This document shows positions 40,704 to 50,600 of a stretch of DNA of 59,781 bases, piece after piece. The DNA lies in NCBI GenBank assembly GCA_902792435.1, contig CADAZN010000012.1, forward strand, positions 1 through 59,781, given 5' to 3'. Numbering within the stretch: position 1 is the stretch's first letter; the number at the start of each line of letters is the position of its first letter. The notes beneath the pieces were generated by a model. It was not told where the DNA came from. It did no database searches and saw nothing but the letters and a program-made list of their open reading frames with translations. Position numbers and translations under genes: made by a program. The stretch is from an uncultured Bacteroidales bacterium. GTDB lineage: Bacteria; Bacteroidota; Bacteroidia; Bacteroidales; Muribaculaceae.

Positions 40704-41669
40704 TTACTCGGCGCCTTTGAACATGTCCTTGATGCCGCCTATGCTGCCCATGAGGTTGCTTGCCTCGTAGGGGAGGTAAACTGTCTTGGTAGCAGGACCG
40801 CCGGCGATAGTTTGGAGTGTCTCGATATAGTTCTTGGCGAGGAGGTAGTTGGCAGGATTAGCGCTCTTACCAACAGCCTCGGCAACCTGATTAATTGCCA
40901 CAGCCTCGGCCTCGGCACGGCGAATGCGAGCTTGAGCTTCACCTTCGGCTGCGAGGATAGCCTTCTGCTTCTCGGCCTCGGCACGGTTGATAGTTGAGGT
41001 CTTCTCACCTTCGGACTGAAGGATAACGGCAGCTTTTTCACCCTCGCTAGTGAGGATTGTAGCACGCTTGTTACGCTCGGCCTGCATCTGCTTCTCCATA
41101 GCCTGTAGCACGCTAGCTGGTGGCATAATATCTTGCAGCTCAACGCGGTTTACTTTCACGCCCCACTTGTCGGTAGCGTCGTCAAGCACAGCACGCAGTT
41201 TGTTGTTGATGGTGTCGCGCGAGGTGAGGGTTTGGTCAAGTTCGAGTTCACCGATGATGTTACGCAGAGTGGTCTGCGTGAGTTTCTCGATAGCGTTGGG
41301 CAGATTGCTGATTTCATACACCGCCTTGAATGGGTCAACAATTTGGAAATAGAGCAGCGCGTTGATTTGCATCTGAATGTTATCCTTGGTGATAACGTTC
41401 TGCTTGTCAAAGTCATAAACCTGCTCGCGAAGGTCAATCTTGTTGGTGTAGACATAGCGTCCGTTGGCCAGTGAGATGATAGTCTTAGCCTTGTCGATAA
41501 ACGGGATGATGATGTTGATACCTGGCTTTAGAGTAGCATGGTATTTACCCAGTCGCTCCACAATCTTGGTCTCGCTCTGCGAGATGATCACGAGGCTCAT
41601 CTTGATGAAAATGAGCACCAGCACCACTAGGGTGATAACAACAATTAAAGAAACATCTAATCCTTCCAT
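40704..41669 (-). CDS. SPFH/Band-7 membrane protein (QmcA/stomatin-like)
   Basis: A 321-residue protein: one N-terminal membrane segment (about 7-27), then a Band-7/SPFH domain (SETKIVERLGKYHATLKPGINIIIPFIDKA...). A long Ala/Glu/Arg coiled coil follows (AEAEKQKAILAAEGEAQARIRRAEAEAVAI). These proteins form large cage-like oligomers in the membrane and often work with NfeD partners and FtsH-type quality control. The upstream gene encodes an NfeD protein, 42 bases away, so the two form the classic pair. Confidence 0.9.
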   Translation of the reverse strand: MEGLDVSLIVVITLVVLVLIFIKMSLVIISQSETKIVERLGKYHATLKPGINIIIPFIDKAKTIISLANGRYVYTNKIDLREQVYDFDKQNVITKDNIQMQINALLYFQIVDPFKAVYEISNLPNAIEKLTQTTLRNIIGELELDQTLTSRDTINNKLRAVLDDATDKWGVKVNRVELQDIMPPASVLQAMEKQMQAERNKRATILTSEGEKAAVILQSEGEKTSTINRAEAEKQKAILAAEGEAQARIRRAEAEAVAINQVAEAVGKSANPANYLLAKNYIETLQTIAGGPATKTVYLPYEASNLMGSIGGIKDMFKGAE

Positions 41670-41711
41670 AAAAAATATATATTTTCAGTTAATAATTAGC
41701 AAATCGGTTAC

Positions 41712-42161
41712 TTAGCACGGTTTTACAGTGATGATGGTGCTATTGATGGCAACAACCTCAACACGCTCGCCCTTGCCAATAGCCTCATCATTCTCGCTAC
41801 AAGCCTTCCACGAGTCGCCGTCGATTTTCACACGACCAAAGCCGCCGGCTTCAATCGTTTCGGTCACAACACCCTTGCGACCCACCATGGCATCGACATT
41901 GCTAGGCCTATCCTCGTCCTTGCGGTGGAAATACTTCAGGGCCAAAGGCCTCACGAAAAGCAGGCACAACAGCGAAGCAACGGCAAAGACTATAATCTGA
42001 CCGATGAAGCTAGGAACAAAGGCACTAACCACAGCTGTGATAAAAGCTCCTATTGAAAAACACATGATGAAAAAGTCGCCCGAGGTGAGCTCTAGAATCA
42101 AGCAAATCACGCCTATCAGCGTCCATAATTGCCACAAGTGCTGGCTAAAATAATCAATCAT
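41712..42161 (-). CDS. NfeD-family membrane protein
   Basis: A 149-residue protein with two or three membrane segments (about 10-70), the middle loop LELTSGDFFIMCFSIGAFITAV, and a C-terminal OB-fold domain (about 88-148: MVGRKGVVTETIEAGGFGRVKIDGDSWKACSE). This is the short NfeD1b/YbbK type without a serine protease domain. NfeD OB domains are thought to bind the SPFH partner encoded next. Confidence 0.88.
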   Translation of the reverse strand: MIDYFSQHLWQLWTLIGVICLILELTSGDFFIMCFSIGAFITAVVSAFVPSFIGQIIVFAVASLLCLLFVRPLALKYFHRKDEDRPSNVDAMVGRKGVVTETIEAGGFGRVKIDGDSWKACSENDEAIGKGERVEVVAINSTIITVKPC

Positions 42162-42357
42162 AGCTTGTATATTTTTAATGAATAACTTTCATTTATCTAA
42201 GAATGTGTAAAAGTAATGATATTTTTTTACTTTTTCAACTAATTCTTAAAAAAAACTCTCTCTACAGCTACAATTGCAAAAAGTATGCCAGATTCCCCCC
42301 GAACGATTAAAAACATACCGAATCGCACACAAAACTCACAAATTTTGAAGAAAAAGT

Positions 42358-42386
42358 GAAGAAAAAGGAACCGTCCCTTTTTCTTC
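42358..42386 (-). terminator. Terminator of the SUMF1-like gene
   Basis: GAAGAAAAAGG (42358-42368) pairs with CCTTTTTCTTC (42376-42386) and overlaps the stop codon; on the minus strand it is followed by ACTTTTTCTTC. Confidence 0.55.
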
Positions 42387-43203
42387 ATTTAGCGTCCATG
42401 GCCAAGCGGAGCCCAACAGCGTTGGCACATAAATCCTTTTCAACCTTGAGTCGAGTAGTGACTGTGCAGTTGCGACGAGCGTTGCACCAGCCACCTCCAC
42501 GTGCTACACGATAAACCGATGTCTCACCACCCTGGCCAATGGGATTTACCTGCGGTTCTTTGCCATAGTCATCGTAGATATCAAGACATAACTCATTCAC
42601 ATTGCCCGACATATCAAACAACCCCAGTTCATTGGGAGCCAACAACCCCACCGCTTGAGTAAGCTCTCCAAAGGGTGACGTGTAGATGCATCCCACCTTT
42701 TCGGGGTCGTCGCTGCCTGCATAAATCGTTCCTCTTGACTTGTTGCCTCCACGAGCTGCAAACTCCCACTCGGCCTCGGTTGGAAGGCGGTAGTTCTTGC
42801 CTGTGATTTCGTTTAGTCGCTTCACAAACTCCTGGCACATCAACCACGAGACACTCTCGACTGGGTTCTTGTCGCCCTCTTCCTGATAATCGCTGGGGTT
42901 TTCACCCATCACAGCTTTCCACTCTCGCTGGGTGACCTCATATTTGCAAATATAGAATGAATCTAGTGTAACCTGGTGTGCAGGAGATTGAATCTTTTGA
43001 TAATCATACTTGTAATCGTTGTTGCCCATCGTGAAAGTGCCACCCTCAACAAGCACCATGTTGCCAGCGATACTGTCTACAATAGCCTTTACGCTGTCGG
43101 GAACAGCCTTATAACCAATAATAGAACAAGAGGTGTTAGCTCCTATAATAACCGATGCCAGCAAAAAAGCCAGCACGCTCGCTTTTATCATTTTTGTTTT
43201 CAT
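42385..43203 (-). CDS. SUMF1/formylglycine-generating-enzyme-fold lipoprotein
   Basis: A 272-residue protein with a lipoprotein signal (lipobox NTSC, Cys26) and an FGE-sulfatase domain. The domain marks are MVLVEGGTFTMGN, EVTQREWKAVMGENPS, PVESVSWLMCQEFVKRLNEITGKNYRLPTEAEWEFAARGG, NELGLFDMSGNVNELCLD and VARGGGWCN. The true enzyme needs two C-terminal active-site cysteines; the late cysteines here (GGWCNARRNC) are not in that pattern, so catalysis is doubtful. In Bacteroidales such lipoproteins are frequent and some, such as GldJ/GldK-type proteins, are structural. Its function is not readable from sequence. Confidence 0.8.
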   Translation of the reverse strand: MKTKMIKASVLAFLLASVIIGANTSCSIIGYKAVPDSVKAIVDSIAGNMVLVEGGTFTMGNNDYKYDYQKIQSPAHQVTLDSFYICKYEVTQREWKAVMGENPSDYQEEGDKNPVESVSWLMCQEFVKRLNEITGKNYRLPTEAEWEFAARGGNKSRGTIYAGSDDPEKVGCIYTSPFGELTQAVGLLAPNELGLFDMSGNVNELCLDIYDDYGKEPQVNPIGQGGETSVYRVARGGGWCNARRNCTVTTRLKVEKDLCANAVGLRLAMDAK

Positions 43204-43317
43204 ATCTCTTATTGTTATTTCTAACCTTTTTAGCTCGATGATTTGATAATTAGGTATCAGAGGTGTTATTTCTTGGTTTTAAGCCACCAGAGGCTGTTTT
43301 TGTGGCTTGAGAGGGAA

Positions 43318-43590
43318 CTATGCTTTGTCGCTAGTTTCTTGGTCCTCATCGTCGCTATAGGTGCCGTATTCTTGCTCCTCGCGACGCTGTTGCAGATGTT
43401 CTTTCCTGCGCAGCGAAAAGTAGAGCAGCAAAATAATCAGCAGGCTACCGCCTATTATACCAAAGTAATAGAGGTACTCGCCGCGCTCAAGGCGGTCGCG
43501 ACCTATCCAAGCCATTACAGCCAGATAGACGAGCATGATGATGGGAAACACCACCGATCGTTTAATTTTACTCTTCTTGTTCGTTGTCAT
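43318..43590 (-). CDS. Small two-pass membrane protein
   Basis: A 90-residue protein: basic N-terminus (TTNKKSKIKR), two membrane segments (about 11-29 and 40-61, with GRDRLERGEYLYYFG between), then a charged tail (RRKEHLQQRREEQEYGTYSDDEDQE). No family name; similar small proteins of this layout follow exonuclease genes in related genomes as far as I recall. Its start overlaps the end of the exonuclease gene by 23 bases, indicating coupled translation. Confidence 0.6.
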   Translation of the reverse strand: MTTNKKSKIKRSVVFPIIMLVYLAVMAWIGRDRLERGEYLYYFGIIGGSLLIILLLYFSLRRKEHLQQRREEQEYGTYSDDEDQETSDKA

Positions 43591-44200
43591 CTTCGTTTAA
43601 AATATATGGTGATAGATTAGGGTTGAAATGGCCTTGTGTTAGGTAGTCATAAATCTTCAAGCATGCCCATGCGTCAACTGCTCCATAGTTTTGCTGAGCT
43701 GGGGTGAGCTCGGGTGCTTCCCAATTGGTGAGCTGTTGTCCCTTGGCAATTTTTGCACCAAAAAGGATGGCATAAATCTTCTGGAGACTGATGTCGGTGA
43801 TGCAATAATCACCCACCACATCCTGGAGGTCGATGAAGCCCGATGGCTCGCCACAAGTGCCAAACTTGCTCATAATCTTAAAGTCGTCGTGCAGCGAGAG
43901 GCCCACCTTCTTATACTGCGAATCGGCAAGATAATCGGCAAGTACTTGGGGAATACCTATCTTGCAAGTGCGGAAAAGGAAACATTCCTCAGGGGTTGAG
44001 ATTTGTATCAAAGCGGTTTTGTGAACTACACCTTTCCTGAACGATGGCCTGGTCTCGGTGTCAAATCCCACCAGGTCATAATGCTTGAGAACATTCACCG
44101 CTTCTTGCACGTGGTAAATAGAGTCAATAATGTAAATGTCGCCAGGGAACATTACCTGGGGCATTTTTTGAATGATTGCTTTGTCAATAGAAATCTTCAA
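43568..44200 (-). CDS. DEDDy 3'-5' exonuclease-domain protein
   Basis: About 210 residues from a TTG at 44200 (MKISIDKAIIQKMPQVMFPG). The open frame runs upstream to 44290, but that stretch contains the -7 promoter box (44239-44246), so a longer start is unlikely. The ribonuclease D-like fold shows motif I VGFDTETRP, motif II LHDDFKIM, and motif III YGAVDAWACLKIY (DEDDy type, Tyr and final Asp present). Without HRDC or other domains it may act on DNA or RNA. It is upstream of and overlaps the small membrane-protein gene. Confidence 0.8.
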   Translation of the reverse strand: MKISIDKAIIQKMPQVMFPGDIYIIDSIYHVQEAVNVLKHYDLVGFDTETRPSFRKGVVHKTALIQISTPEECFLFRTCKIGIPQVLADYLADSQYKKVGLSLHDDFKIMSKFGTCGEPSGFIDLQDVVGDYCITDISLQKIYAILFGAKIAKGQQLTNWEAPELTPAQQNYGAVDAWACLKIYDYLTQGHFNPNLSPYILNEDDNEQEE

Positions 44201-44238
44201 TTTTTTATCCTCTTTTTTTACAACCGATTTAGGTAGTG

Positions 44239-44246
44239 CAAAATTA
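44239..44246 (-). promoter_or_regulatory. -7 box of the exonuclease gene
   Basis: TAATTTTG on the minus strand, 39 bases before the TTG start at 44200. Confidence 0.55.
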
Positions 44247-44315
44247 CTAATTATAATTATAACTACATAGTATAATAAGGATTTTAACAATTGAAATAAT
44301 CGAGACCTTACAATC

Positions 44316-45140
44316 CTAACGCTCTAAGTCCCTAACTTCTTTTATGTTGCCGCCTCGAGTATTCAAATCGTTATAGCAATTATTCATATCGCTAATGGTA
44401 ATGTCGATGTCACGATTCACCTCGTCGGGGTTGCGCTGCTTGTCATGCTGGAAGAACCAGTCATAAACCTTTTTCACATAGAAAACACTCGCTAGCTTGC
44501 CGTGCGAAGCCCCTGGCACCCAGTCATATCGCAACAGCTTGTCGTTTCCCTCGGCTTTGAGCTCGGCCACCACTTTCTTAGACTCGCTGATACTCACTGC
44601 ACGGTCGGCAGTGCCATGCATAATCCAGAAAGGAAGCTCTCCCATTCCCTGCACGTCTTTGAGCGTAGTGCCTCCACACAGAGCCATAGCCGCAGCCACT
44701 TTCTCGGGATAGGTGCCCACAAAGTCCATGGTACCATATCCTCCCAGGCTCATGCCAATGACATAGACCTTGTAACGGTCAGCACGATAGTTCTCCAGCA
44801 CCCACTCGAGAATGCGGTTAATCTTCTCGGGATTCCAGCTTCCTCCTGGGTTTTGAGGATTAATAACCAAGGCCTCAACTTTCAAGCCCATTGATATGGC
44901 ATTTAGTACCCCATACTTGCGCGAGCGGTTCATGTCGTTGCCACACAGGCTCCTGCCATGCAGGAAAATCACCACAGGAAACAAATCTTCGGGGTATTCG
45001 TAGTATTCATTTGGAGCATATAGCCAAAAGTTGTAACTGTCGCTCACCTTGCCGCGCATGGGTGCCACTTGCCCTATCTGGGCCTGGGCAACCTGTTGAG
45101 CTGCAAGCAACAACAGCAATGTTATCAGTATCTTTCTCAT
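44316..45140 (-). CDS. Secreted alpha/beta-hydrolase esterase (paralogue 2)
   Basis: A 274-residue protein with a signal peptide (cleavage after AQA). The fold is that of feruloyl-esterase/PHB-depolymerase-like hydrolases: FPVVIFLHG (oxyanion strand), VYVIGMSLGGYGTM (nucleophile Ser in GMSLGG), PFWIMHGTADRAVS (acidic residue region) and PGASHGK (catalytic His). Probable periplasmic carbohydrate esterase or peptidase-like hydrolase. It is a tandem copy of the gene at 45171, 30 bases downstream of it in the operon. Confidence 0.82.
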   Translation of the reverse strand: MRKILITLLLLLAAQQVAQAQIGQVAPMRGKVSDSYNFWLYAPNEYYEYPEDLFPVVIFLHGRSLCGNDMNRSRKYGVLNAISMGLKVEALVINPQNPGGSWNPEKINRILEWVLENYRADRYKVYVIGMSLGGYGTMDFVGTYPEKVAAAMALCGGTTLKDVQGMGELPFWIMHGTADRAVSISESKKVVAELKAEGNDKLLRYDWVPGASHGKLASVFYVKKVYDWFFQHDKQRNPDEVNRDIDITISDMNNCYNDLNTRGGNIKEVRDLER

Positions 45141-45170
45141 GATGATTATGGTGAGTTTTGTGAGGTATTA

Positions 45171-45995
45171 CTATTTAAAATCTTTTACTTCGGGGATGGT
45201 CGTGAGTTTGCGTGTGTGCAAGTCACGATAAGTGCGTGAGAACACATTGTTGTCAATCACTATGGTGCGATTCACCTCATCGGGGGTAGCGCCACGCTTG
45301 TGCGACAAAAGCCACTCATAGCACTCGCTTAGATAGAAAACGCGTGCAAGCAAGCCATGGCTACCTCCAGGAATCCAGTCATATCGCAGCAGCTTGTCGT
45401 TCCCTTCCTGCTGAAGAGCGGCAACAACCTTTTTAGACGCATTGATGCTCACTGCGCGGTCGGCTGTGCCATGAATAATCCAAAACGGTAATTGCCCCAG
45501 TCCCTGCACATCCTTTAGTGTGCTTCCGCCACACATCGCCATGGCAGCAGCAATCTTCTCGGGATAGGTGCCCACAAAGTCCATGGTTCCATATCCTCCC
45601 AGGCTCATTCCCATGACATAGACACTGTCGGGGTCTACACGATAGTTATCCAGCACCCATTCCAGCACATTGTTCAGTCGCTCAGGTTTCCAGCTTCCAC
45701 CTGGGTTTTGTGGAGTGATAACCATAGCGTCCACCTTGCGCCCCATAGCAATCGCCTCAAGGCTATAGTATTTAGTGTAGGGGTGCAGTCTCTTTCCACA
45801 AGTTGTCTTTCCATGAAGGTCAATAATGAGAGGGAACATGTCGCTAGTTCGCACGAAATAATCCTCGGGAGCATAAATCCAGAAGTCATATCCATTCTCG
45901 ACCTTACCTCTCATTGCGGCCACTTTACCCACTTGTGCCACAGCCACTTGCTGGGCAGCAATGATAATAGCCAGTATTGTTAAAAATTTTCTCAT
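45171..45995 (-). CDS. Secreted alpha/beta-hydrolase esterase (paralogue 1)
   Basis: A 274-residue protein of exactly the same length and plan as its neighbour. It has a signal peptide to VAVAQ, FPLIIDLHG, VYVMGMSLGGYGTM with the nucleophile Ser, PFWIIHGTADRAVS, and PGGSHGL for the catalytic His. Around the nucleophile the two genes are nearly identical in DNA (near 44700 and 45560). The N-terminal substrate-facing part differs more (DFWIYAPEDYFVRTSDM versus NFWLYAPNEYYEYPEDL), which suggests altered specificity. It follows queG by 6 bases. Confidence 0.82.
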   Translation of the reverse strand: MRKFLTILAIIIAAQQVAVAQVGKVAAMRGKVENGYDFWIYAPEDYFVRTSDMFPLIIDLHGKTTCGKRLHPYTKYYSLEAIAMGRKVDAMVITPQNPGGSWKPERLNNVLEWVLDNYRVDPDSVYVMGMSLGGYGTMDFVGTYPEKIAAAMAMCGGSTLKDVQGLGQLPFWIIHGTADRAVSINASKKVVAALQQEGNDKLLRYDWIPGGSHGLLARVFYLSECYEWLLSHKRGATPDEVNRTIVIDNNVFSRTYRDLHTRKLTTIPEVKDFK

Positions 45996-46001
45996 AATAT
46001 C

Positions 46002-46925
46002 TCAATTATTAATCTTGTGATTCTTAATTATCTTAGCGTTTCGTTGCAAACCGATGAGCTTGGCGCGCTTGACGGCGCTGTGCGAGAACACCGTGCTGAA
46101 CTGCTCCTGAGTCATCTCAAGGATGTCGTCAAGTGTGAGCGACAGCAGTTCGGGTTTAGGCTGGAACTCGGGCGTGGTGTTGCCCACAGCCTCGAGGTTG
46201 TGGGGACAGCACTTCTGACACTCATCGCAGCCATACACATGATTTCCTATAACCTCGCCCACCCACTCGGGCAGCTCGCCCTTGTGCTCGATGGTAAGGC
46301 ACGAAATGCAACGGCGGGCATCGACAGTGTCGCCACATCGCAAAGCTCCGCTAGGGCATACCATCTCGCAGGCGCCACACTGCAGGCACTGCTCGGTGCA
46401 TGGCTCGTCGGGCTCCAGCTCGAGCGTAGTGAGCAGCACACCCAGGAAGAAATAGGAGCCCTTTCCAGGGATTATGAGCTGGTTGTTCCACCCTTGGAAT
46501 CCCACTCCTGCCTGCTGCGCCCAATAACGCTCACGCAACGGAGCCGAATCGACACACGCCCTTGATTTGTGGCCTGTTTCCCGCTCTATTGCCTCGCCAA
46601 GCTTCCACAATCGTTGCTTCATCACCTCATGATAGTCGCGACCGTAAGCGTAGTAGGCAAACTGTGGTGCCTCTTTGGGCTGGAACACCTGTGGATAGTA
46701 GTTCATCGCCACCACTATCACGCTGCGGGCTCCCTCGAGCAGCAGCTCAGGATTCTCACGCACCTGCTGGTGGTTCTGTGCCCACTCCATACACCCGTTC
46801 TTGCCATCGTCAAGCCACTGGACATAGCGCTGAGCCGCCTCATCGTCGATGCGGTTGGCCCGTGCAATGCCACAGGCGTCGAATCCCAACTCCCGTGCCA
46901 CTTGCTTTATGCGCTCACTATCCAT
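46002..46925 (-). CDS. queG: Epoxyqueuosine reductase
   Basis: A 307-residue cobalamin- and Fe-S-dependent enzyme for the last step of queuosine synthesis in tRNA (epoxyqueuosine to queuosine). Two [4Fe-4S] motifs are visible: CLQCGACEMVCPSGAL and CDECQKCCPHN. Also seen are the QueG-typical YYPQVFQPKEAPQFAYYAYGRDYH and the active-site region RACVDSAPLRERYWAQQAGVGFQGWN with the catalytic Asp. The C-terminal HEAT repeats of longer QueG proteins are missing, as in other Bacteroidota. It starts 4 bases after the deacetylase gene. Confidence 0.93.
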   Translation of the reverse strand: MDSERIKQVARELGFDACGIARANRIDDEAAQRYVQWLDDGKNGCMEWAQNHQQVRENPELLLEGARSVIVVAMNYYPQVFQPKEAPQFAYYAYGRDYHEVMKQRLWKLGEAIERETGHKSRACVDSAPLRERYWAQQAGVGFQGWNNQLIIPGKGSYFFLGVLLTTLELEPDEPCTEQCLQCGACEMVCPSGALRCGDTVDARRCISCLTIEHKGELPEWVGEVIGNHVYGCDECQKCCPHNLEAVGNTTPEFQPKPELLSLTLDDILEMTQEQFSTVFSHSAVKRAKLIGLQRNAKIIKNHKINN

Positions 46926-46929
46926 TGAT

Positions 46930-47553
46930 TTAGGTGTTCTTTGGTCCTATAGTGTCGAATTTATAGCCTTTTTCCTGCAGCCACTCGATGGCACGTGGCA
47001 AAGCCCATTTCATGTTGCGCTCGGCCTTGAGCGAGTCGTGGAACACGATTATCGAGCCGTTGCGTGCATATCGCTTCACATTGGCCAGCACCTGCTCAGG
47101 ACGCAGCTTCTTACTGTAATCTCGGCTCACCAGGTCATACATGATGATGGTGAAGCGTCCACGCAGCACTTTGCTCTGCGCCCATCGCAACAGGCCATGT
47201 GGGGGCCTGAAGAGAGGCGACTGGATGAGGTCGTGAGCACGGAACACGTTGTGCAAATAGGAGCGGGTAGAGGTGTGAGCACCCTGCACGTGGTTCATGG
47301 TGTGGTTACCAATGTTGTGCCCGCGTCGCTTCACCTCCTCAAAGAGCTCAGGGTTGCGCGCCACATTGTCGCCCACCATGAAGAAGGTAGCTTTCACTCC
47401 ATACTGGTCGAGGGTGTCGAGCACCCACGGCGTTACCTCGGGAATGGGTCCGTCGTCGAAGGTGAGATACACTGTCTTTTGTCGTTTCTGAATCCTCCAG
47501 ATGGTTTCAGGAAACAACATTCGGTAAAGTAGTGGCGGTCGCTCAATAAACAT
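46930..47553 (-). CDS. Polysaccharide deacetylase (NodB domain)
   Basis: About 207 residues from the ATG at 47553. An in-frame GTG at 47583 lies inside the terminator hairpin of the upstream gene and is unlikely as the start. The NodB domain has motif 1 TVYLTFDDGPIPEVTPW (catalytic Asp and metal Asp), motif 2 GHNIGNHTMNH (two metal His), motif 3 FRPPHGLLR, and a C-terminal IIVFHDSL. No signal peptide is obvious, unlike secreted peptidoglycan deacetylases. Substrate could be GlcNAc in peptidoglycan or a glycan precursor. First gene of the pda-queG-esterase-esterase operon. Confidence 0.82.
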   Translation of the reverse strand: MFIERPPLLYRMLFPETIWRIQKRQKTVYLTFDDGPIPEVTPWVLDTLDQYGVKATFFMVGDNVARNPELFEEVKRRGHNIGNHTMNHVQGAHTSTRSYLHNVFRAHDLIQSPLFRPPHGLLRWAQSKVLRGRFTIIMYDLVSRDYSKKLRPEQVLANVKRYARNGSIIVFHDSLKAERNMKWALPRAIEWLQEKGYKFDTIGPKNT

Positions 47554-47576
47554 TAAGTTTGGTGTTATTATCAAAA

Positions 47577-47616
47577 ACACCACCGCGCGAGACTTTGTGT
47601 GTCTCGCTGGTGGTGT
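47577..47616 (-). terminator. Terminator of the DUF2723 gene
   Basis: Minus strand: ACACCACC...GAGAC/GTCTC...GGTGGTGT (47616-47577) followed by TTTTGAT. 20 bases after the stop codon. Confidence 0.75.
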
Positions 47617-47637
47617 TGTGTGAATTAATTACTGTGA

Positions 47638-50600
47638 TTATTTAGCAAAACTATCGAGGGCAAAAGCTCCGCTTTGATCAGGAGCCTCGCTTGCTTGAGA
47701 TTGATTAGCCTCGAGCTGAGCTTGTTCTTGACGATCCAACTCCTGCTGCATCTGCTTATCACGCTCGTCAAGGCTCATAGTCAAAAAGTCCATCAATTGA
47801 GACGAAATGCTCTTGTTGCCCACTTTCACGTTCTTGAACTTGGCGATGAGTCCATTCACACCATTGGCGTCAACCTTGCGGTAAACCTCAAAGAAGGCGG
47901 GTATGAGTTGCTGCACAACAGCCAAGTCGTTTTGCGACATGCGATCTTCAAGGCCTTCCTCGACCAGACTCTCATAGTAGATGGCATACTTGGCATAACG
48001 CATGAGCTCGCTCTCTACCAGTTTCTTAGCCTTTTGGAGAGCAGTATTGCTATTGCCGTTAATACCTATGTTAGCATAGGTTTGTGCCACATACATGCTA
48101 AGTCCACCTTGATAAGGACATGCTTCGGCTGGCAATTTCTTGGTCATGAGGTCGAGCACTTCTTCAGCCTTCTTGTAGCGTTCGGCAGCACGTGCCTCGT
48201 TACCCTCGGCTTTAGCTTGGTCTCCCTCCATTGCCAGTGCGTCGCCTAGCGAGTACAGAGCGCTGCGGGTAGTAGTAACCATGCGCGAAACTGTCTCGTC
48301 GAGGTAGATGCTGCCAGGTTTAGCCTTGTCAAGTCCACCCCACTTGAACTTCTTGGTGACGATTTCATACATCTTGTCGGTGTTACATGGCTTATCATAA
48401 CCAGCATTGTTGGAGCTAAGAATTGGTGAGATTTGATAAGCCATACCAGTGTTGAGCATGTAGGGCGTGAATCCCATAAAGAGACTCTCGGGGATGGTAG
48501 TAGCGAAGTAAACTGGTCGCTTCCATCCTTGTGCCACGCTGCTCGAGATGAGGTCAACAATCATGGTTTGGCTAGCACTCAAGCCACCTCCCGATGCTGC
48601 ACCGAGGTCGACAAGAATAGTGTCAACAGCCTGCTCTCGCATCGACTCAGGAATTACGCCAGCCTTGATAGCAGCATCAACGTTGGCTGGGAACATAATC
48701 TTAGAGTTGCTGAACATAGGCTCTCCGTAGCTGTTTTTACGATAGGTCTCGTCGTTATAGTAGTTCTTGAACAACTCGTCGGCAGCGACAGGAGTATCGC
48801 TTGTGATGCCCTCGGCAATGTAGCCATATTGACGCTTGTCGTAGGCATAGGTCTCGGAATTGGCATACATGGGCAGAGGCTTGCTGTCGTAGGCAGCACG
48901 CTGCATCTGTGCTATGTACCAGTCGGTAGCCAGGTAGCTCAGGTTGACGGCACGCACATCGGTGCGCACGCCCTCCACCTCTTGCAAGTACCACAACGGG
49001 AAGGTGTCGTTATCACCGTTACAGAAGATGATGGCATCCTTGTCGACACTTTGCAAGTAGTTCTCGCCGAAGTCGCGGGCGCAGTAGCGGCCCGAGCGGT
49101 CATGGTCGTCCCAAGTTTGGCTTACCATTTGCAGTGGAACAGCGATGCCAATGAGAGCCGCGATACCGGCCAAAACTGTTGCCATGCCACCATTTCCTTG
49201 AACCTCAACAGCCTGCTTCTTGTTGTCGCTCTTCTTTTTATTGATGAAGTGCATAGCGATGCGCCACAGAGCAGCGATGCCCATACCTATCCAGATGGCG
49301 TAGGCGTAGAACGAACCAGCGTAGGCGTAGTCTCGCTCACGAGGCTGATTAGGCGTCTGGTTCAGGTACATCACGATGGCGATGCCTGTCATGAAGAACA
49401 GGAAGAATACTACCCAGAACTGCTCAATGCCCTTCTTGCCGGCAAATGCTTGCCACAGCATGCCAATGATGCCAAGAAGCAATGGCAGCATGAAGAAGAC
49501 GTTGTGGCCTTTGTTGCCAGTGCCATAGTCATCGGGCAAGTACTGCTGGTCACCCAAACGTGGATTATCGATAAACGACAGTCCAGTTATCCAGTTGCCT
49601 CGAGTGATATCGCCAGGGCCATTGCTCTGGAGGTCGTTCTGACGTCCTGCGAAGTTCCACATGAAGTAGCGCCAATACATGTAGTTGAGCTGATAGCTAA
49701 AGAAGAAAGTGAGATTCTCGGTGAATGTGGGCTTCATGACTTCGGCTGTGCGCATAGTGGTGCCATCATCACCAACATAGACAGTGGCATTAACAGGTTG
49801 CCCCACTTCGTCCTCGCCTAACAGGCTGGCATAATCTTGAGCATGAGCGCTACTGTGTATGCGTGGGAAGAGCATCTCGGTCTCGGGTGCATATTTGGGA
49901 TCTTCTTGTGGGCCAAGATCGATATACTCATTAGGCTGTCCTTCCTCGGTCTTCACCACGCGGGTGTATTTGTGAGGCCCCTCGCTGACAACGGGTTTGC
50001 CTTCGGAGGTGCGCTGAACTGGCGAGTTAAGAGTGTTACCATAGATGAGTGGCGACTTGCCATATTGGTCACGGCTCAGGTAGCTAGTGAGCGCAAATGG
50101 GCTGTTGGGTGAGTTCTCGTCGAGAGGCAGGTTGGCACTACTGCGTATGAGCACCAATGCATAGCTCGAGAAGCCAATGAAAATCATCATCATGCACAAG
50201 ATGACGTTGCTATAAAGTCGTTGCGAGAACTTCTTGGCAAAGCCAAACAGATATACCGCAAGAGCGATAATCAGAAGGATGGGGAACCACAGAGTGTTGG
50301 TAAGCATGAGCATACCCGAGAGGACAATGCTCACAAATACCGATAACTTCTTCAGCATTTCGCTCTTGTCGCGGTGAAGCTCAAAAAGAGCCCATGCCAT
50401 GGCAGCAAGCAGCAGCAGTGCATAGATGAGCACGCCACTGTTGTAGCTCATGTGGAAGGTATTGACAAAGAAGCGCTCGAAGTAGCCTGCCATCTCGATG
50501 AAGCCGGGCTCCAGTCCGTAGAGGATGAGCACGATTATCACAAACGAGATGAGCAAGGTGATGATAGAACCCTTGGCGGTGCTCTCTTTAGCCCTGCGGT

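Noticed and set aside
44308-44339. An 8-base-period CTAA repeat (44316, 44324, 44332)
   Set aside because: It covers the last codons of the esterase, EVRDLER, which correspond to EVKDFK in the tandem paralogue, so most of the pattern is explained by coding homology.
46926-46929. preQ1 riboswitch controlling queG
   Set aside because: queG begins 4 bases after the deacetylase gene, and no leader exists at this position.
48433-49821. A 462-codon plus-strand frame
   Set aside because: It is antisense to the DUF2723 gene; the translation is low in hydrophobic structure and lacks any known domain. Long antisense frames are common opposite GC-biased codons.
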